From Sphaeramia orbicularis (Eukaryota; Chordata; Actinopteri; Kurtiformes; Apogonidae): a stretch of 64,000 nucleotides of DNA. The stretch lies in contig NC_043972.1 of assembly GCF_902148855.1 (NCBI RefSeq), positions 36,401,496-36,465,495 of the forward strand. Direction: 5' to 3'. This document shows positions 45,801 through 59,318 of this stretch, one piece after another; positions within the stretch are counted from its first letter, which is position 1, and each line of letters opens with the position of its first letter. The notes under the pieces were generated by a model. It was not told the origin of the DNA, ran no database searches, and was given only the letters and a program-made list of their open reading frames with translations. Both the position numbers and the translations under genes were made by a program.

Positions 45801-48800
45801 CAGGTACTATGATTTTTTTTAAACACAAATTTAAGATTTTTGGGGGGTTTGAACCTGTGATGGAGACAATATTTGGAAAACCCTTCTAAAATGGAAAGAT
45901 TTCAGCAACTAAAGAAGTGAAAAAATTTGCCCAAATGAAATTGCTGTTATTAATTGTTACTGAAGACCTACTATCAAATTGCGCTAAAACAATGTAATGA
46001 TTAACACAAACAAAAAGTGAAAAGGATGATAATTAATTGTTAAGCAACATGTGACTAATAAGGTGAGTTCTCTAAAGTTTCCGGAATGTGAGGATATAAT
46101 AATGTTTAACGGTTTTTAGATGCTTTCATAGATTTATATTAGATCTATCAGTTGATTTCCCCTCATTTTACAATGTGATATCTCCAGAAATACCTTGACA
46201 AGAAGTCTTCAAACATTGTGCACTTATGTTTGCTGACGTGAATATATTTTGGTGGTGATTTCACAAAACCTGTTTTTGGCTTTAACTCACAACTTAATCC
46301 GTCAATTATAAAGACAATTTCATACAAATGTGTAATTAAACAAAATGACAATTTGATGACATTTTATGCTGACTTCACTCTTACTAGTGCATTGACCCAT
46401 GGGGATCCACAGGTTCTAGATGTGGTAGTTTTTATGCTGTTGTGTATTTGTGCATGCTGTACAGTATCTGTCGAGCAGTCACCACCAAAGCGCTCTGGGC
46501 ATAGAAACGTGATTGTAAGGCTATTGAATTCCAATATTACTATCTCCCAAAATATTGGTCCTATCAACTTGTCGTTTTTACTACTGTCTTCTTTGACCAA
46601 AAATACAAAAGTATGCCAAACTGCAGCAGTCAGCTCTTTCTGGATTTTGTGTGATTCCTGAGACATACACACACACACACACACACATGCACACGGAGGC
46701 AACTTGGCTTTTATGATATAGATGAGCTCTATATTTCAGGAATGCCTTGAGGGACTTTGTTCAAATTTGACACAAATATCCACTTGAACTGACGAGATTT
46801 TGGTGGCCATAGGTCAAAGGTCAAGATCAGTCTGATCTCACAAGAAAACGTTTTATAGTGGATAGTGGTGGATAGTGGATACATTTGACTGGATCTACCG
46901 TTGTTGTCTTTTTACATTACATATTTTAAAATAAACATCTGTTCTGAAAACATTATCTTGAACTGTAGTGGAAAAGTATTCAGATCCTTCATCTTTGCTC
47001 ATCCCTCATCCTTCCTAAGTAAAAGCACTTTAAATTGTTGTTGCAGTCATGTGAGAACCACATAAACAAACTAAAATGTAAAAATGGGAAGGGAAAACTT
47101 CCTTAAAAACACTAAAAATCAAGACTATTTCAGATACATGTTTTTCTGTGGACAGGAAGAATATGAAACACTGTTCACCATTTCAGCATGTTACAATAAG
47201 TCTCATAGTCGTGAACCTCTGCTGCAATTTACTCTACTGTTGTACAATTTCCATTTTGTAAATTCCATGTTCTTCTACAAACTCAGCACCCAGTAACAGC
47301 ATCTCAAGAAAAGTCCTGACATAAATATCTATTGTAAATGGTACCCATTGCAGCCGTCACACAGTGTTTCCTGACTGTGCAGTACCTGCAGTGGACAATC
47401 ATGGGCCCCGCGTCAGGATATTCAGCCTGTTTGGAATTCACTTGACAGAGGAAGCTGAGGACGCCGCCGGGCTCCTGGGGGACGCCGTGGTCAGGCCAGC
47501 TCAGGTACTGGTAGTGCCAGATGGTTCGAGAAAGTTTGGGCTGTAAAAAGACAAAAAAAAACAAAAAACAGTGGCATTATCAGTAAAACAATATTAAAAG
47601 AAACATGAGTGCAGTGAGGAAGGATGTTAGTGTGTGGTGGTTACCCTGTCCATGGGATAAATCTCCAGGACTCTGATTTTATAATCAGCAGCTTCCCTTT
47701 CAGACTCACAGCTCACCACGTACGGCCCCATCTCCTTGGAGCTCTTAATGTCCGGCCAATAGGGCACACATTTATTCTGCCCAAAAAAAAAGAGAACACT
47801 AGTAAGTTACTAAGTTACAACCCATGCGCAAATATATGGAAGTGAAAAAAAGGAAGTGAAAAGCTATAGAGAGGAAAAACATTTTCTGATATGGTTTACT
47901 CTTTTAGGACTTTATTACAGTATTTAAGCAGAAGAAGAAACTGTGACCCCTCCTGATGTAATCTGACAAACAAGATTCACAAAACCACCTGTCTGTTTGT
48001 ATCTCAGACGCTACAGGAGTTTGACAAGAACTTTAAAGTCAACTTCAATGCTGATTAGAAGTGTGATATACAGTATTGAGCAGCTGTGAGCTGCAGATAA
48101 TTCACATTTTAAATAAAACACCACTAAGTAGTGTGAAGTAGTGTTTCTCATAACGGCAGTGTTGTAGAAATTTCTGATAATCAAATAATCTTCAGAGTCA
48201 GAGTTGTCCTTGTGAATTTATTCAGTCTTGCAAAAGGAGATACAACAACACATCATAAGTAAGTGTGAAGAGAATCTTGTTGGGCTACCCCCAACGCAAG
48301 CTTATGTACCTCAGTACAAACATTGTTGCTGTGTCTGAGTTTGTACTCAGACACAGCAACTATTTCGAGATTTTCAGTGTGTCATGGTTGTAGTCAAGTC
48401 AAGTCAGTTTATTTCTAAAGCGCATTTAAGAACAACAGAAGTTGACCCAAAGTGCTTTACAGACAAAGGTAGTAATAACATTTAGAAGTCAAGGTAGAAC
48501 ATGGGCTATAGCATAAGAAGGGCAAAGAATATAACAACAAGCTAAAAAAAAACTTAATTAAGACTCAGGAACAGGAATTATTAATAAGCACATAAGTTAA
48601 AATAAGTAAATAAATAGAGATCAAAACAACAAGAAAAAACTTTACTAGAAATTAAAACAACAAATATGAATATATAGTCATTTGAAAATGTAAAAAAACA
48701 CTCTGTGTCCGATTTCTCGTTTAATACTGACCCGCCCTTTCTCGACCTCTCTTGTTGTCATGACAATCACCCTCGTGTTCTCCTGCCATACCATTTGCCA

Positions 48801-51800
48801 GAAATCATTGACTGTTGTTGCTAGGCAGCCCTGAGTAGCAATGTAAACTTTTTGATCTCCACACTCCCACAGGGTGTTCTGCAAACATAAAACAAACCAG
48901 TGAATGCGCTGAAAAAAATAAACAAGCTAAAATACGAGGGAAGATGAAAAATACTGATCAGCAGTTTTAGATGATTCATTGTTTTTCTTCTTTTGAGACC
49001 AGTGACTTTGGAGACTTACTCTCACATAGTTGGCATTAATGTAATCTGACCCCACAACTTCAGGATCAGTGTCCTGCAGGATGACCCTGGTGTCGTTGAC
49101 TTGTGGGAGGAAAAAAAGGAAGGATAATTATGAGAAATTCAAACAGTTCCTGTTCATAAGCTGTGGTTCATTTGGAGCTTAATGATAGTGATGAAAAAAA
49201 AAACCTACAGGGAAGAATGTTCTTGTATCTGTTTTTGCTCTTGTTTTCAGGCCTCTGACCCTCCTCTCGGCTCTTCTTCACCTTCGCCTCCAACTTTTGG
49301 AGAGCCTAAAAGGAGAGGAACATGTCCAAATACACACTGTAGTGCACACATAGGGAACAGAATGGACTACTACTGACCCCCGACTTGGTAGTAACAGGAG
49401 TTGGCAGAAAAGCATGAGTTCAGTATTGCACTGTTGCTGTAATGAAACTATTAAACTATCAGTAAGAAGGGTGTGATATGGAGTAAATCATTCCAAAAAT
49501 CCTGCAGCCAAAATCTGGTGTAAGTGAAAACTTTTTTTTTTTTGTTCTTACAAGATGTGTGTCACCATTAGAGATGAGGCAATTTATCAGTCAGTCGATT
49601 AGACTGAATTCAGGGGTGTTTATGTCTAGTTTTGGCTTCCCAATTATGACAGCTTGTTGCATTTTTTAATCATCATAAACTGAACATATATGGCTTTGGA
49701 CTACTGCAACAAACAAGGCATTGCTAGTCTTCATCTTGTGCCATTTTTTGTTAATTTCCTGACATTTTATAGGAATGTTACAGATGACAACACTTTGCAG
49801 TCATTGTCATCACCATCTCTTTTAATATAGACATTTTTACTTTGCATTAGTATTCTGAGTATTTGGTCAGTACCTGCGCAGATATAATGCACTTGTTGCT
49901 AGTTGATGTCGTTATGTAATGTGACACTGTGAACCACAAGATGGTAGCATTTTCCCTGTAACTACCAGATGCCCTCAGTTAGGAAGTAGGTACAGAGATG
50001 TAAAAGGCCTGTTTCCATCTAATTATAATATGATACCCTGTGTTTAAATACATGCATCTCATTATAGGGAAAAGAGCATGTTTCTTATGCTAGAGTTAAA
50101 GCCTTGTGGTACAGAAATGAAATCTTACGTCAAACTCTTCCCAGAATCCCGCCTTGCTCTTGGCCTGTTCTCCCTCGCCCTCCTGCAGGAGCTGCGTGGT
50201 CTGGTCCAGCTGCTTCACTCTGCTGTCGATATCTGCTGCATTCACTCTGGTTGAGTAATAAGGCTGCCAGGACAACAGATAATGACAGAAAGAAAGATGA
50301 AAAAATTTCAAAATAAACTTTTAAAGAACCAATGAATGTAACACACATCATCGGCCACATACCGACATAAGTGTGAGTAATACTTCCTATCTGTGGGCTG
50401 CGCTGCTCTGCTTCTACAATAACTCACAAAGGCCAGTTTCTGTTTTTTGAATCTCTGTGATATTTAATGTTGGTGTGTATGTGTGGTGTCACACCAAATG
50501 TGGCTTTTAATAACAAGTTTTACATGTAATTTTAGAAAGCCCCGTTCACCTGTTTGAGATGCACCCAGTTCCCAGACATCTCCTCGATGCCTTTGCGTTT
50601 GTAGAACTCCACCAAGTCTGTCAGTGTGTCGAACGCCTCTGAACCTCCCACTGTATACCTGTCATTCTGAACACACAAACACGCACAATGTCACAATGTC
50701 ACACTGCAAACACACAGTCAACCAAACTGGTTAAAAATGCAGTGTTCAGTGCATATTTTGCTATGTACTGTAGATGCATTTGTCACAGTCTTTTTAAATG
50801 GATAAAGATTGTTTCAGTAGAGGTAATTAAGGATGACCATTTTATTTACTTTAAGTAATAATAAAGATCTGGGGGGGTTTATAATAAAAAAAAATTGCAT
50901 AACTTAACTCAATAAAAGAATGTAATATAATCATTTAGTGTTTAAAAAGTTGTTGGCAATTATGGTTATAAATGTCTCTGTTGACAAAAACTCTTCCTCT
51001 GTGCAGCCATAAGGGGAAGCTGGTGAATAATGAGATAAGACAGACAAGATGGTATTAAAACTGTACTTATATCTCAGTGTTTCCCAACCTTTTTTGGCTC
51101 GTGACCCCATTTTAACTTCACAAATTTCTGGTGACCCCAGACATTCAAAATGGAGACTTTTTTTTCTTTGCTGAAACTAATTTGTTTTTGATAATGTAAT
51201 AGTTTGCTATACTATGTTGCAAAAAAAAAACCAACATTAATTTTAGAGGACATTTAGTCTACATAATGTATATCATTATGGACGGAGGCAGGAAAGCCAG
51301 GTGTAGATTACTGCACAAAGTGAGAATTTTATTTGCCTTGGTCAGGATATGTACAGTCAGTCCAGCTTTTATTTACAAGGCTGACAATTAATACTGAACA
51401 AACAAGAACTCAAACTATTTAACTAGGAAAGAGCTGCAGCATCTGAAACCGACCACAATGAACATTTGAAAGATAAACAGAACCACAGTGCTTCAGTTTC
51501 AGACTCACAGTTTGTCATGTCTTTTATGTATTGGGATTGTCTCTCTCAACTCACCATATATTTTTTACGAGTATTTTTTTTTTTTTTTTTAATCAATTAC
51601 TAGAAATTTCAGGCGACCCCATTTGAATTCCAGGCAACCCCACGTGGGGTCCCGATCCCAAGGTTGAAAAACAGTTATATCTGTTTAAAACCACATAATA
51701 GTGTGTTGCAAGCATTTATTAAATGTTAAATTCACTACTGAAATAATAACAAAGATGTTATTTTATGTAATGACTGCTTGCTAGTACCACTGGGACATAC

Positions 51801-54800
51801 AGTAGATGTGACATATTTCACTGAATGAATAGTTGTTGTTGGTTTTTTTTACATATGTCTTCTCATTCATCCAGCCTCACAACCAGTCAATGTGCTCTGA
51901 GTACTAGAGCTGAGTAGTGTCAGGAAACTCACCTGATCTTTGCCACATGTTTATCAAAAGCCCTTTGTGACCCTTCCCGTAATCTCTTGTTAATCTTCTG
52001 CACTCAGCAGTGCAGGAAAACAAGGCTCCTCATATAACTGAGGACTGAACTGTGTTTTCTATGGGGTTAACCACTGCTAAAAAAAAATGCAAAAAGCCTG
52101 AAGGTAAGCGATGACAGAACACTACAATCTATGAAAATTACTTTTTAAAATGGATGTGACCTGATATGTCGCTGTGCTGTGCATGTTATTCAAGTCATTC
52201 TACTTACACATTTCATAATGTCAGTATAACCTTTTTGGTTTCACTAATTAGTTGTCTTTTAAACCTGGGAATAAAGAAGCTGAAGTTAAACTACTTGTTT
52301 CAGTAAACACTGACATTTATGACCAGCAGAGTTAAAAGATGAACTACAGTCTTCATTGCCTAATACTGAGGAAATGATACTTTTTAACCTATTTCAAAGT
52401 GCATTGCATAAATTTAGGAATACCCGAGTGAATTTACTGTATGTGACATAAATGTAATGTTTTGGGCACATCTAATTTGGTTCATGTTAAGTAAACCGCT
52501 CTTTGTACGCCCATACCACATACCATTTTGCATACCACATATTTAGACTGTCTCACACTGAAGCACACAAAGAAAAGGACCAGCTCAAACCTGACACATT
52601 ATCTTGATGTGAGAGACTCTCTTTCCTCCTGTTTTGTTCTTCTCGTCCGTAAGAACCGACAGGACAAAGTCTCCTGGTTTGGACAGAGACTCTCTGACCA
52701 GGAACATCCCTGCGTCGTCTCGTGCAGCGAGCAGTTTCTCTGCATTTGGCCCCGACAGGTGACCGTGGTACCACCTGAGACACAAAAAAACACTCATGAG
52801 TAATGATGTAGCTTCTGCCACATGTATAAATGTATTTGTGCTCTGGGTTAAATTTGGGTTTATTCGTGGTTATAATTTAGCGGAAGACAGATAAGCAGCA
52901 AACACCTGTCCCATGCTGACATTTTTAATGATGGTTGTATTCAGTGAGAAAGCATCAATAAAAATTGCTACATGCATTTTGAGCCAAAAGTTAAAACAAA
53001 AGATCCTAGGATCATTTTTTACTGTTACGTACTGACTATAATAGAGCAACACAGTTGACTGTAGTGTGAATAGCATGTACAAATCCATTTAAAGCTCAGT
53101 GGTTGTCTGACAAATTCAAATGTGGTAGCATAGGCTGGACAGTTATACACATGTTACAGTAAACCAAAATAGAAACCCACAACAGAATCAGAAGCACTAG
53201 CTCAATAGTTAAAAACAGCATGTACAGATGTTTCTATTATATGCAGGTCATATTTCTGTGTCCACCACTGTACAACACCTTGTCTGTGTGTGTGTATGTG
53301 CGCGTACATGTCTTTTTGTCAAGCGTGTGTAAATGAGTGAAGGCACACTCAGTAGGGTTGGGTTGTGACTTAATTTTAGGCACAGTTCTCGATTTCTTCT
53401 TCTACACTTCCTGCTTTGTGGTCGGAAAATTTCTGAAGACAGATTTCGTGGCTGAAGAGGACAGAGTATTTTTAGCCTGCCCCCCTTCGATATGAAACAT
53501 CCACCAATAACCCTCCTTCCCTCTTGATCTTTTTAGTGTGTTTTGCATGTTTTTTAATCATTGAGTTGTTTGATTTACAGACTTGTCAAATCACAGTTTA
53601 TGCTTTGATAGAAAATTAAATATATTGTAAAAGGACATTTTGCATGAAAAAAATGCAAAAAAAGCAAAAAGAAAAGTATTCTGTGCAATAGTATAGGAGC
53701 TAATAACTGTGTGTGCAGAGGAGTAACTGATAACAGGACTTTTTACAAAGTGACCATTTTTAGGACGTGAATATGAGCATGCAACATGTGCAACATAGCT
53801 TTATCAACAACATTTATTCAGCCCATAACCCTGATCAGTTTCATGCAATAATGCTCTGATGTTAATGACTCAGACTATTTTTATCCTCTTTTCAGAGAAG
53901 AGATAAGCTACACAAGAACAAACAAGATGAAGTGCATCACACATTGACCTGCTATAGGTGTGTGTGTAATCATGTGCTGAGATGAGAGACAGATTGGGTG
54001 AGATGAGGAAGGCGGTGAGTGAGCAAGAACATGATGGAGTGTGCAATAGAGGAAGACAAGTAGGGTCTGGCCATTGCTTTCAAAAGTGTCAAAACTTAAA
54101 GTTTCCAACCGCAGCAACAAAAGGGAAGTTAGACAACTGACAGAGAGAGAAGGACATGCAGCGGGTTGGGGGGGGGGGTGATGTAGAGCCTCCAGCCAGG
54201 GTGAAGTATACACTCACACACGAGATAGAAAGTAGTGCCCTCCTTGACTCATAAACAGAGCAGAACTGCATGAGATAATTACAACTAGTTGGACATTAAC
54301 CTACTTCATGCAGCAGACACTAACACAGTGTTTCCATCTCACTGCCGCAGGGAGGATAAATCTTTTAGTAATGATTTATGTACCAGCCTCCAACAAACAC
54401 CACCTCCAGAAATGTCATGGAATTCACACATACAATGTGGGAAGGTGAAAATAAAACACAAAAGAGTGCTTTTCATACCTGTATTTGACACACTGCACTA
54501 AATTACATGTCTATCTAAGAGTTCCTCACATGAAGATTCACACATTAGAGGAAAATAATCATTAGAATTATTAGAATTAGAATTCTCACCAGTGAAATAT
54601 TTCATCAGTACAATTAACTAAAAAAAAAAAAAATCAGGTAAAAGGGGAGTAAAGTTACAAGACCACAAGGGAACATGAGTATATTCTGCCGGCAGAAAAC
54701 GCCAGAGCAACTTCATTAGCTCTAATTCTGGTTTAACTCCTGATTTATGCTTATTTGACATATTACACAGCGCATATTTCATGTCTGCAGGAAGAAAAAA

Positions 54801-57800
54801 GTCTTAAAAATACTTAAAGCCATAATGGCTGATGTTAAAACATACCCCAGTTTCTATTTTATTCTTTATGTCAAAAATGTAAAGCAGCTAGTTGTTCTGG
54901 CCGTACAAGTACATAATAAATACTGTTTTATGTGTAAAGACAAAGCCATGGACTTTACGCATTCTTACAGTTGTGTTTATTAGGAAACACGTCTCCAATC
55001 ACGAAGTGTACTTAGAATAATAAACATTTCTCTGGCTTTATGAGCACTTTAAAAATTGTGCTCTGAATGAAACGAAGGCCAGTTATGCTGAATTTTTTTA
55101 GTTATAAGACGAATACTGTTTCCTCTGAATCTTAAATCATAAGGTAAAATTATTTTCAAGGGAATTTCTATTTTGTTTGAGCTTTTACCTCACAAAACAT
55201 AGAAACATAGGAAGCACACATTTTCTTTTAGACAAATACCGTGCCCTCTTTAACGAATGTTGTACTTTATGTCTGTTTATTGGTTTATTGCCGTATTTTA
55301 CTTGTAGCATTCTCTTTTATACACCGACATTTGTCTTGTCATGGTGATTCACTGCTCCATGATGATCTTTGTGTTGGAAAGGTTAATAAATAAAGGTGAA
55401 TTACTTTTTTCCACTGCAGAATTAACCTGAGTGCAAGTATATTGTGACTAAATGGAAATGCTATAGTAGAATAGTACAACAGTCCCTCGGAAAATGTTTC
55501 ATTAAACGTCCTCTGTGCTTCCCATATTTAATAATGTCAGCACATATAATCACTGAATGGCAGCAAATGGAGGAATGAAGGCTCAACAGTTTTGCTTTAT
55601 TAGTGGCTGCAATGTGGGTGTTTATTTTCTCTGACAGTGTTACATTAAATTTATACTAAAGAGGCTTAATTCCCCCAGAGGAAAAGATGCGAATGCTCAA
55701 ACATCAAACCTACAAATGATACTTTTTGTCCTCAATAAATCAACAACAGGAAACACTGCTGTCATATTTGACTAGAGTTGACTTAACCACATAACCATAT
55801 ACACAATTACACTTAACCCCAAAGTGGAGGTGGCGTCAGGGAGTGTGGGCCACACTAACCCTAATGTGATGGGTGTTCAGAGCGGAGGGGGGTTAAGAGT
55901 TAAGAGCACACAGACCTTTCTGTGGTGGGATCGGAGCAGTTTAGGGGGTATTTGAGCTCGATGATGGTGCCGTCCTTGTCCTGGAGGATCCCGTTCTCCG
56001 CCGTGTAGTACTCCACCAGCTCTGACAGTGTGGCGAACTTCTCCCCTCCATACAGGTCGTAGTAGTCTCCTGTGTTTTGGATCCGAATGTGGGTCACTTG
56101 CTCACCCACCCTGAGGAGAAGAAAAAAAGCTCATAGCAACAACATTTTTCCGTTATGCCACATTTATGTCCCAGAGGTCATTTTGGTACATTAGGACACA
56201 AATCCAACCCTTACAGAGCTGTTTTTTTTTAAACTTCAAAGCTGTTAAACTACCATATATCTGCAGTGTATCGTAGCTGCATTTATCTATAACACATACA
56301 TGACAACATAGGATTTATATTCAGTGTTTTCAGCAAACACATACTTAAGTTCCACGCCTTATGCTAGACTGACAGTTTTTTTTTTTTTACTTATTTTGGA
56401 CCAGATGTGCCCAGAAAAATACAGCATATAGAAATATATATCACATATAGTGCTCTTAATTTTATACTAGAATTAGGGCTGTGAGAATGTGTCTGTAAGT
56501 AAGTGATTAAGTTGAGAAATCACAAAGTGCTTCACAGAAATAAAGTTACAGAAAGATAGTGAAACACAGAAAATGAGCCCATTAGACAATAGAGAAATAA
56601 AGAGATAAAACAAAATACAAAATGTGTCAAAATAAAAGGTTCTTTAGCTGCCTTTTAAAACATAAACTCCACTGAATCGGCGTAGTGATAACCATTTTGT
56701 TACAAAGCTAAAGCAACACAATTCTGCAATGCAGTTCAGATTTAAGCCTCATGTCTGTGTGATTTGTGTTTGTTAGGTAAAAGTGAACATGAGAAGAACC
56801 AAAAAAAGATTTTTATGCTCTAAAATTAGTTTGTTTTTCATGCTTTTGAAGTAACTAATGCGTGCATTAATAACATTTGAAGTTTAACCACAAGCAATAA
56901 ATACATTATCAATGAAATCTAACGCGTAAAAGACTCAGGATGTTTGCTTTCCTGTGCATACCTTGTGGCATTTGAGTTATCACATTTATCTGTACTTAAC
57001 ACTTTCTGCATGATATTTTTAGACAGCGATGATATTTTGATTCTGATTGTTACTTGGTACTTTGGCACGAATTACTTTAATTATTTGCACAAGTATTTAT
57101 TGCAACACATTCACAATTAATCTGTTTAAGTGATCAATTTAGAGAGACGCTGAACATGTTTCTGCATGATTACAATTGTAATTACAAATTAATCTAAACG
57201 CAAAGTGTAATTTTTTTAATCAAACTCACAATGTGTAGTGGAAAACTTCAGCTCAGTCTGTGTAGATTAAAAATATTTAGATATTCAGCAGATGTCTCTT
57301 AGTCAAAGTGTTGTAAAACAGTTGTAATAAAGAACAATGTATAGACAGTCAGTAAAGTTATGAGAGGGAAATAATTAAAGGTTAGAAAAATGGTGCAAAT
57401 TGAAAATCAATAAAAACAGTTGATTACAAAAGAAGGTTAGACAAATGTTCCACTGGGCTACAATAAAAAATTATAGTTATTTGTCTAATTTATTTTCTAC
57501 CTGACGCTTTGTTTAAAGAGCAGGAGTGTGTGCTTTCAAGACACAAAGAACAACACGGACAGGTCGTTATTGTAAATGAGAATCAGTTCTCAACTAACTT
57601 ACCTGGTAAAATAAAGGTTAAAAAAAAAATTTTATGGTCAGAGTTTTTATCTGACATTATTACCTGACAGACAGGGAGAAATCTCCTACGTTTTTCTTGC
57701 TGGGTCGAGCCAAGAAGCTGCCGTGCATACCTCGAAACTTCAGTATGTCCTCGGCCTGAAGGCCTGTGATGTCTCTGTGGAACCACCTGAACACACAGAA

Positions 57801-59318
57801 CATGAATACAGTCAGAATATTATCAGCCTGAATTTAAACCTCTCATCTAAAAAAAGCACAAAACATAATTATATAGACATATGGTCAAAATATACTCTTC
57901 ATAACATCCTGGACAGTTTTTTAACAACTTTTCTTTATTCTTGTGATTATCAACTCACTGACTGACTTAAAAAACTCACTACAACTCACAGTTTCTTGTG
58001 AATGTGATTGCTTTACTAGATAAGCAGCCAACAGGCCAAAAAATACAAACATTATGTTTACTAATGTAACAAAAACAACACACAAAAATCACATATAAAT
58101 CTATTTGTAGAATGGAAGTAATTAAAGATTGATTTTGTAAAAGCAATAATAGACATTTGAAATTTGACAGACTTGTAAAATGAAGATTTTTCGTACTTTT
58201 TTTTTTTTTACTGAAAAGACTAAATATTTCATTCAACATGTCACACTGAATTCATTTTAGGAGTATTCGTCCATTTTTAAGCAAAGACCTGACTCAGAAT
58301 CAAATTTTTAAGGTATTGCATACCCTGATGTTAAGTTAGTCAATACTTTGCCTAAATCACCAAAAATATACCTAAACAACAAACCTAAACCAACACCTGC
58401 ACTGCTGTAGCTAAAGCAACATTTTCATGACAGAAACAACAAAACACTAGCAGTCACTGTTCAATATACAGTATCTTATGTCAATGTACACCACGTGAGC
58501 GCAATAAATTTAACACGTACATACGATATAAACATCAAGCAGATATATCCTATACATTTCATGAAAAGTACAAAGCGACTCAGTGAACAATGATCAGCAC
58601 TAATAAATAACAAATACTTTATCATTTCTTGAAGCAGTTTCACAATGGAAAAATGTGCTTCCGAACTGATCCAAAGAAGCCAAAAAAACTGACTTTTTAC
58701 ATCTAGCTGAGTAACTTACCCCAGAATTTTGGAAGTGGGACTAAAGAGCAACAAAATACAGAAAATAATAACCTGCTGCTATAAACAACAGCTCTCTGAA
58801 AGCATTTGTCTGCAACCACACTTATAACTGTGGATTCTAAAGAAAGTCTTTATTTCTTGTAGTCGTGTGTGGTCAAACAGCAGAAACAGTTTGAGAGTTA
58901 AAGCATCAGATGAAGTTGTGAGAACAGAATTAACAGTCACCACAAAACACCGAATATGAACGTGTTTTGAGAGTAAAATTACACATGGATATAACATAAC
59001 CTTTAACTCTGATAGCTTTCATTCATCAATAAGTTGCAGAATATGGTTTCAGTAAAGTTTTACTGAAATAAAGGATCAATGTGTAGAAAGAAGCTACAAA
59101 AATAATGAACTTAAACATCACTTATGACTCAATTTCTTTACGCAAACAGACACTGAACAAATCACATGATAGAGGAACAGAGGACGAGTCGACAGCTGGG
59201 GAAAGACAGAGAAGGAGGAATGGAAACAGAGAAGTTGTCATCACGCCTTGCACAAAACACAGAGAACACGACCAGAGTTGACTAATGGAGCAGCGTTGGG
59301 CTTCACTCACCGAACCAT
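42071..59318 (-). CDS. ptpn6: SHP-1 protein tyrosine phosphatase (15 coding exons)
   Basis: Cytoplasmic phosphatase recruited by ITIM receptors to damp leukocyte signalling. Exons (minus): 59311-59318, 57664-57786, 55916-56110, 52591-52774, 50550-50666, 50129-50263, 49209-49305, 49020-49099, 48732-48878, 47645-47776, 47386-47540, 45138-45205, 44880-45031, 44459-44523, 42071-42167. They total 1755 nt, giving 584 residues (human 595). It starts [11 protein letters not shown]. The N-SH2 domain has GSFLARPS; the C-SH2 domain has WYHGHLSG and MFLVRESL. The phosphatase domain has the WPD loop (D423) and the signature [11 protein letters not shown] with nucleophile C457, split between exons 11 and 12. 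The tail keeps both SHP-1 phosphotyrosine sites, TEYGNL (Y537) and DVYENL (Y559), and a basic Lys-rich end, which separates it from SHP-2. Exon 1 carries only MVR. Introns hold several repeats. Confidence 0.97.
42767..42810. repeat. (ATT)n microsatellite
   Basis: About 14 perfect ATT units in the last ptpn6 intron. Confidence 0.95.
43467..43565 (-). mobile_element. (TAGAA)n-tailed repeat, copy 2
   Basis: Fifteen TAGAA units (one TACAA) followed by TTTAATGTCGTTCTACAATG and GCTA. This repeats the junction at 22306-22330 with one substitution. It lies in the last ptpn6 intron. Confidence 0.7.
43905..44152 (+). mobile_element. LINE 3' tail, plus copy of an inverted pair (ptpn6 intron 14)
   Basis: Non-coding LINE tail with AAATGTTATTACTACCTTTG, TCTGTAAAGCACTTTGGGTC, and the end CTGACTTGACTTGAC. 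The reverse complement occurs at 48393-48640 with close to 90% identity by eye. Confidence 0.75.
46735..46850. repeat. Common fish interspersed repeat fragment (ptpn6 intron)
   Basis: GGGACTTTGTTCAAATTTGA, CACAAATATCCACTTGAACT, ATTTTGGTGGCCATAGGTCA and AAGGTCAAGATCAGTCTGAT follow in order. This word series recurs in many teleost genomes. The class is not resolved. Confidence 0.5.
48393..48640 (-). mobile_element. LINE 3' tail, minus copy of an inverted pair (ptpn6 intron 9)
   Basis: It starts GTCAAGTCAAGTCAGTTTAT and contains GACCCAAAGTGCTTTACAGA and AAGGTAGTAATAACATTTAG; it is the reverse complement of 43905-44152. It ends about 90 bp from the donor of ptpn6 exon 9. Confidence 0.75.
51075..51674. 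mobile_element. hAT-type non-autonomous element with perfect 8-bp target duplication
   Basis: It begins CAGTGTTTCCCAACCTT and ends AAGGTTGAAAAACAG, imperfect inverted termini. TTATATCT is duplicated exactly at 51067-51074 and 51675-51682. Subterminal CGTGACCCC and GGGGTCCCGA words are typical of fish hAT elements. It is 600 bp with no transposase frame, in the ptpn6 intron between exons 4 and 5. Confidence 0.9.
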
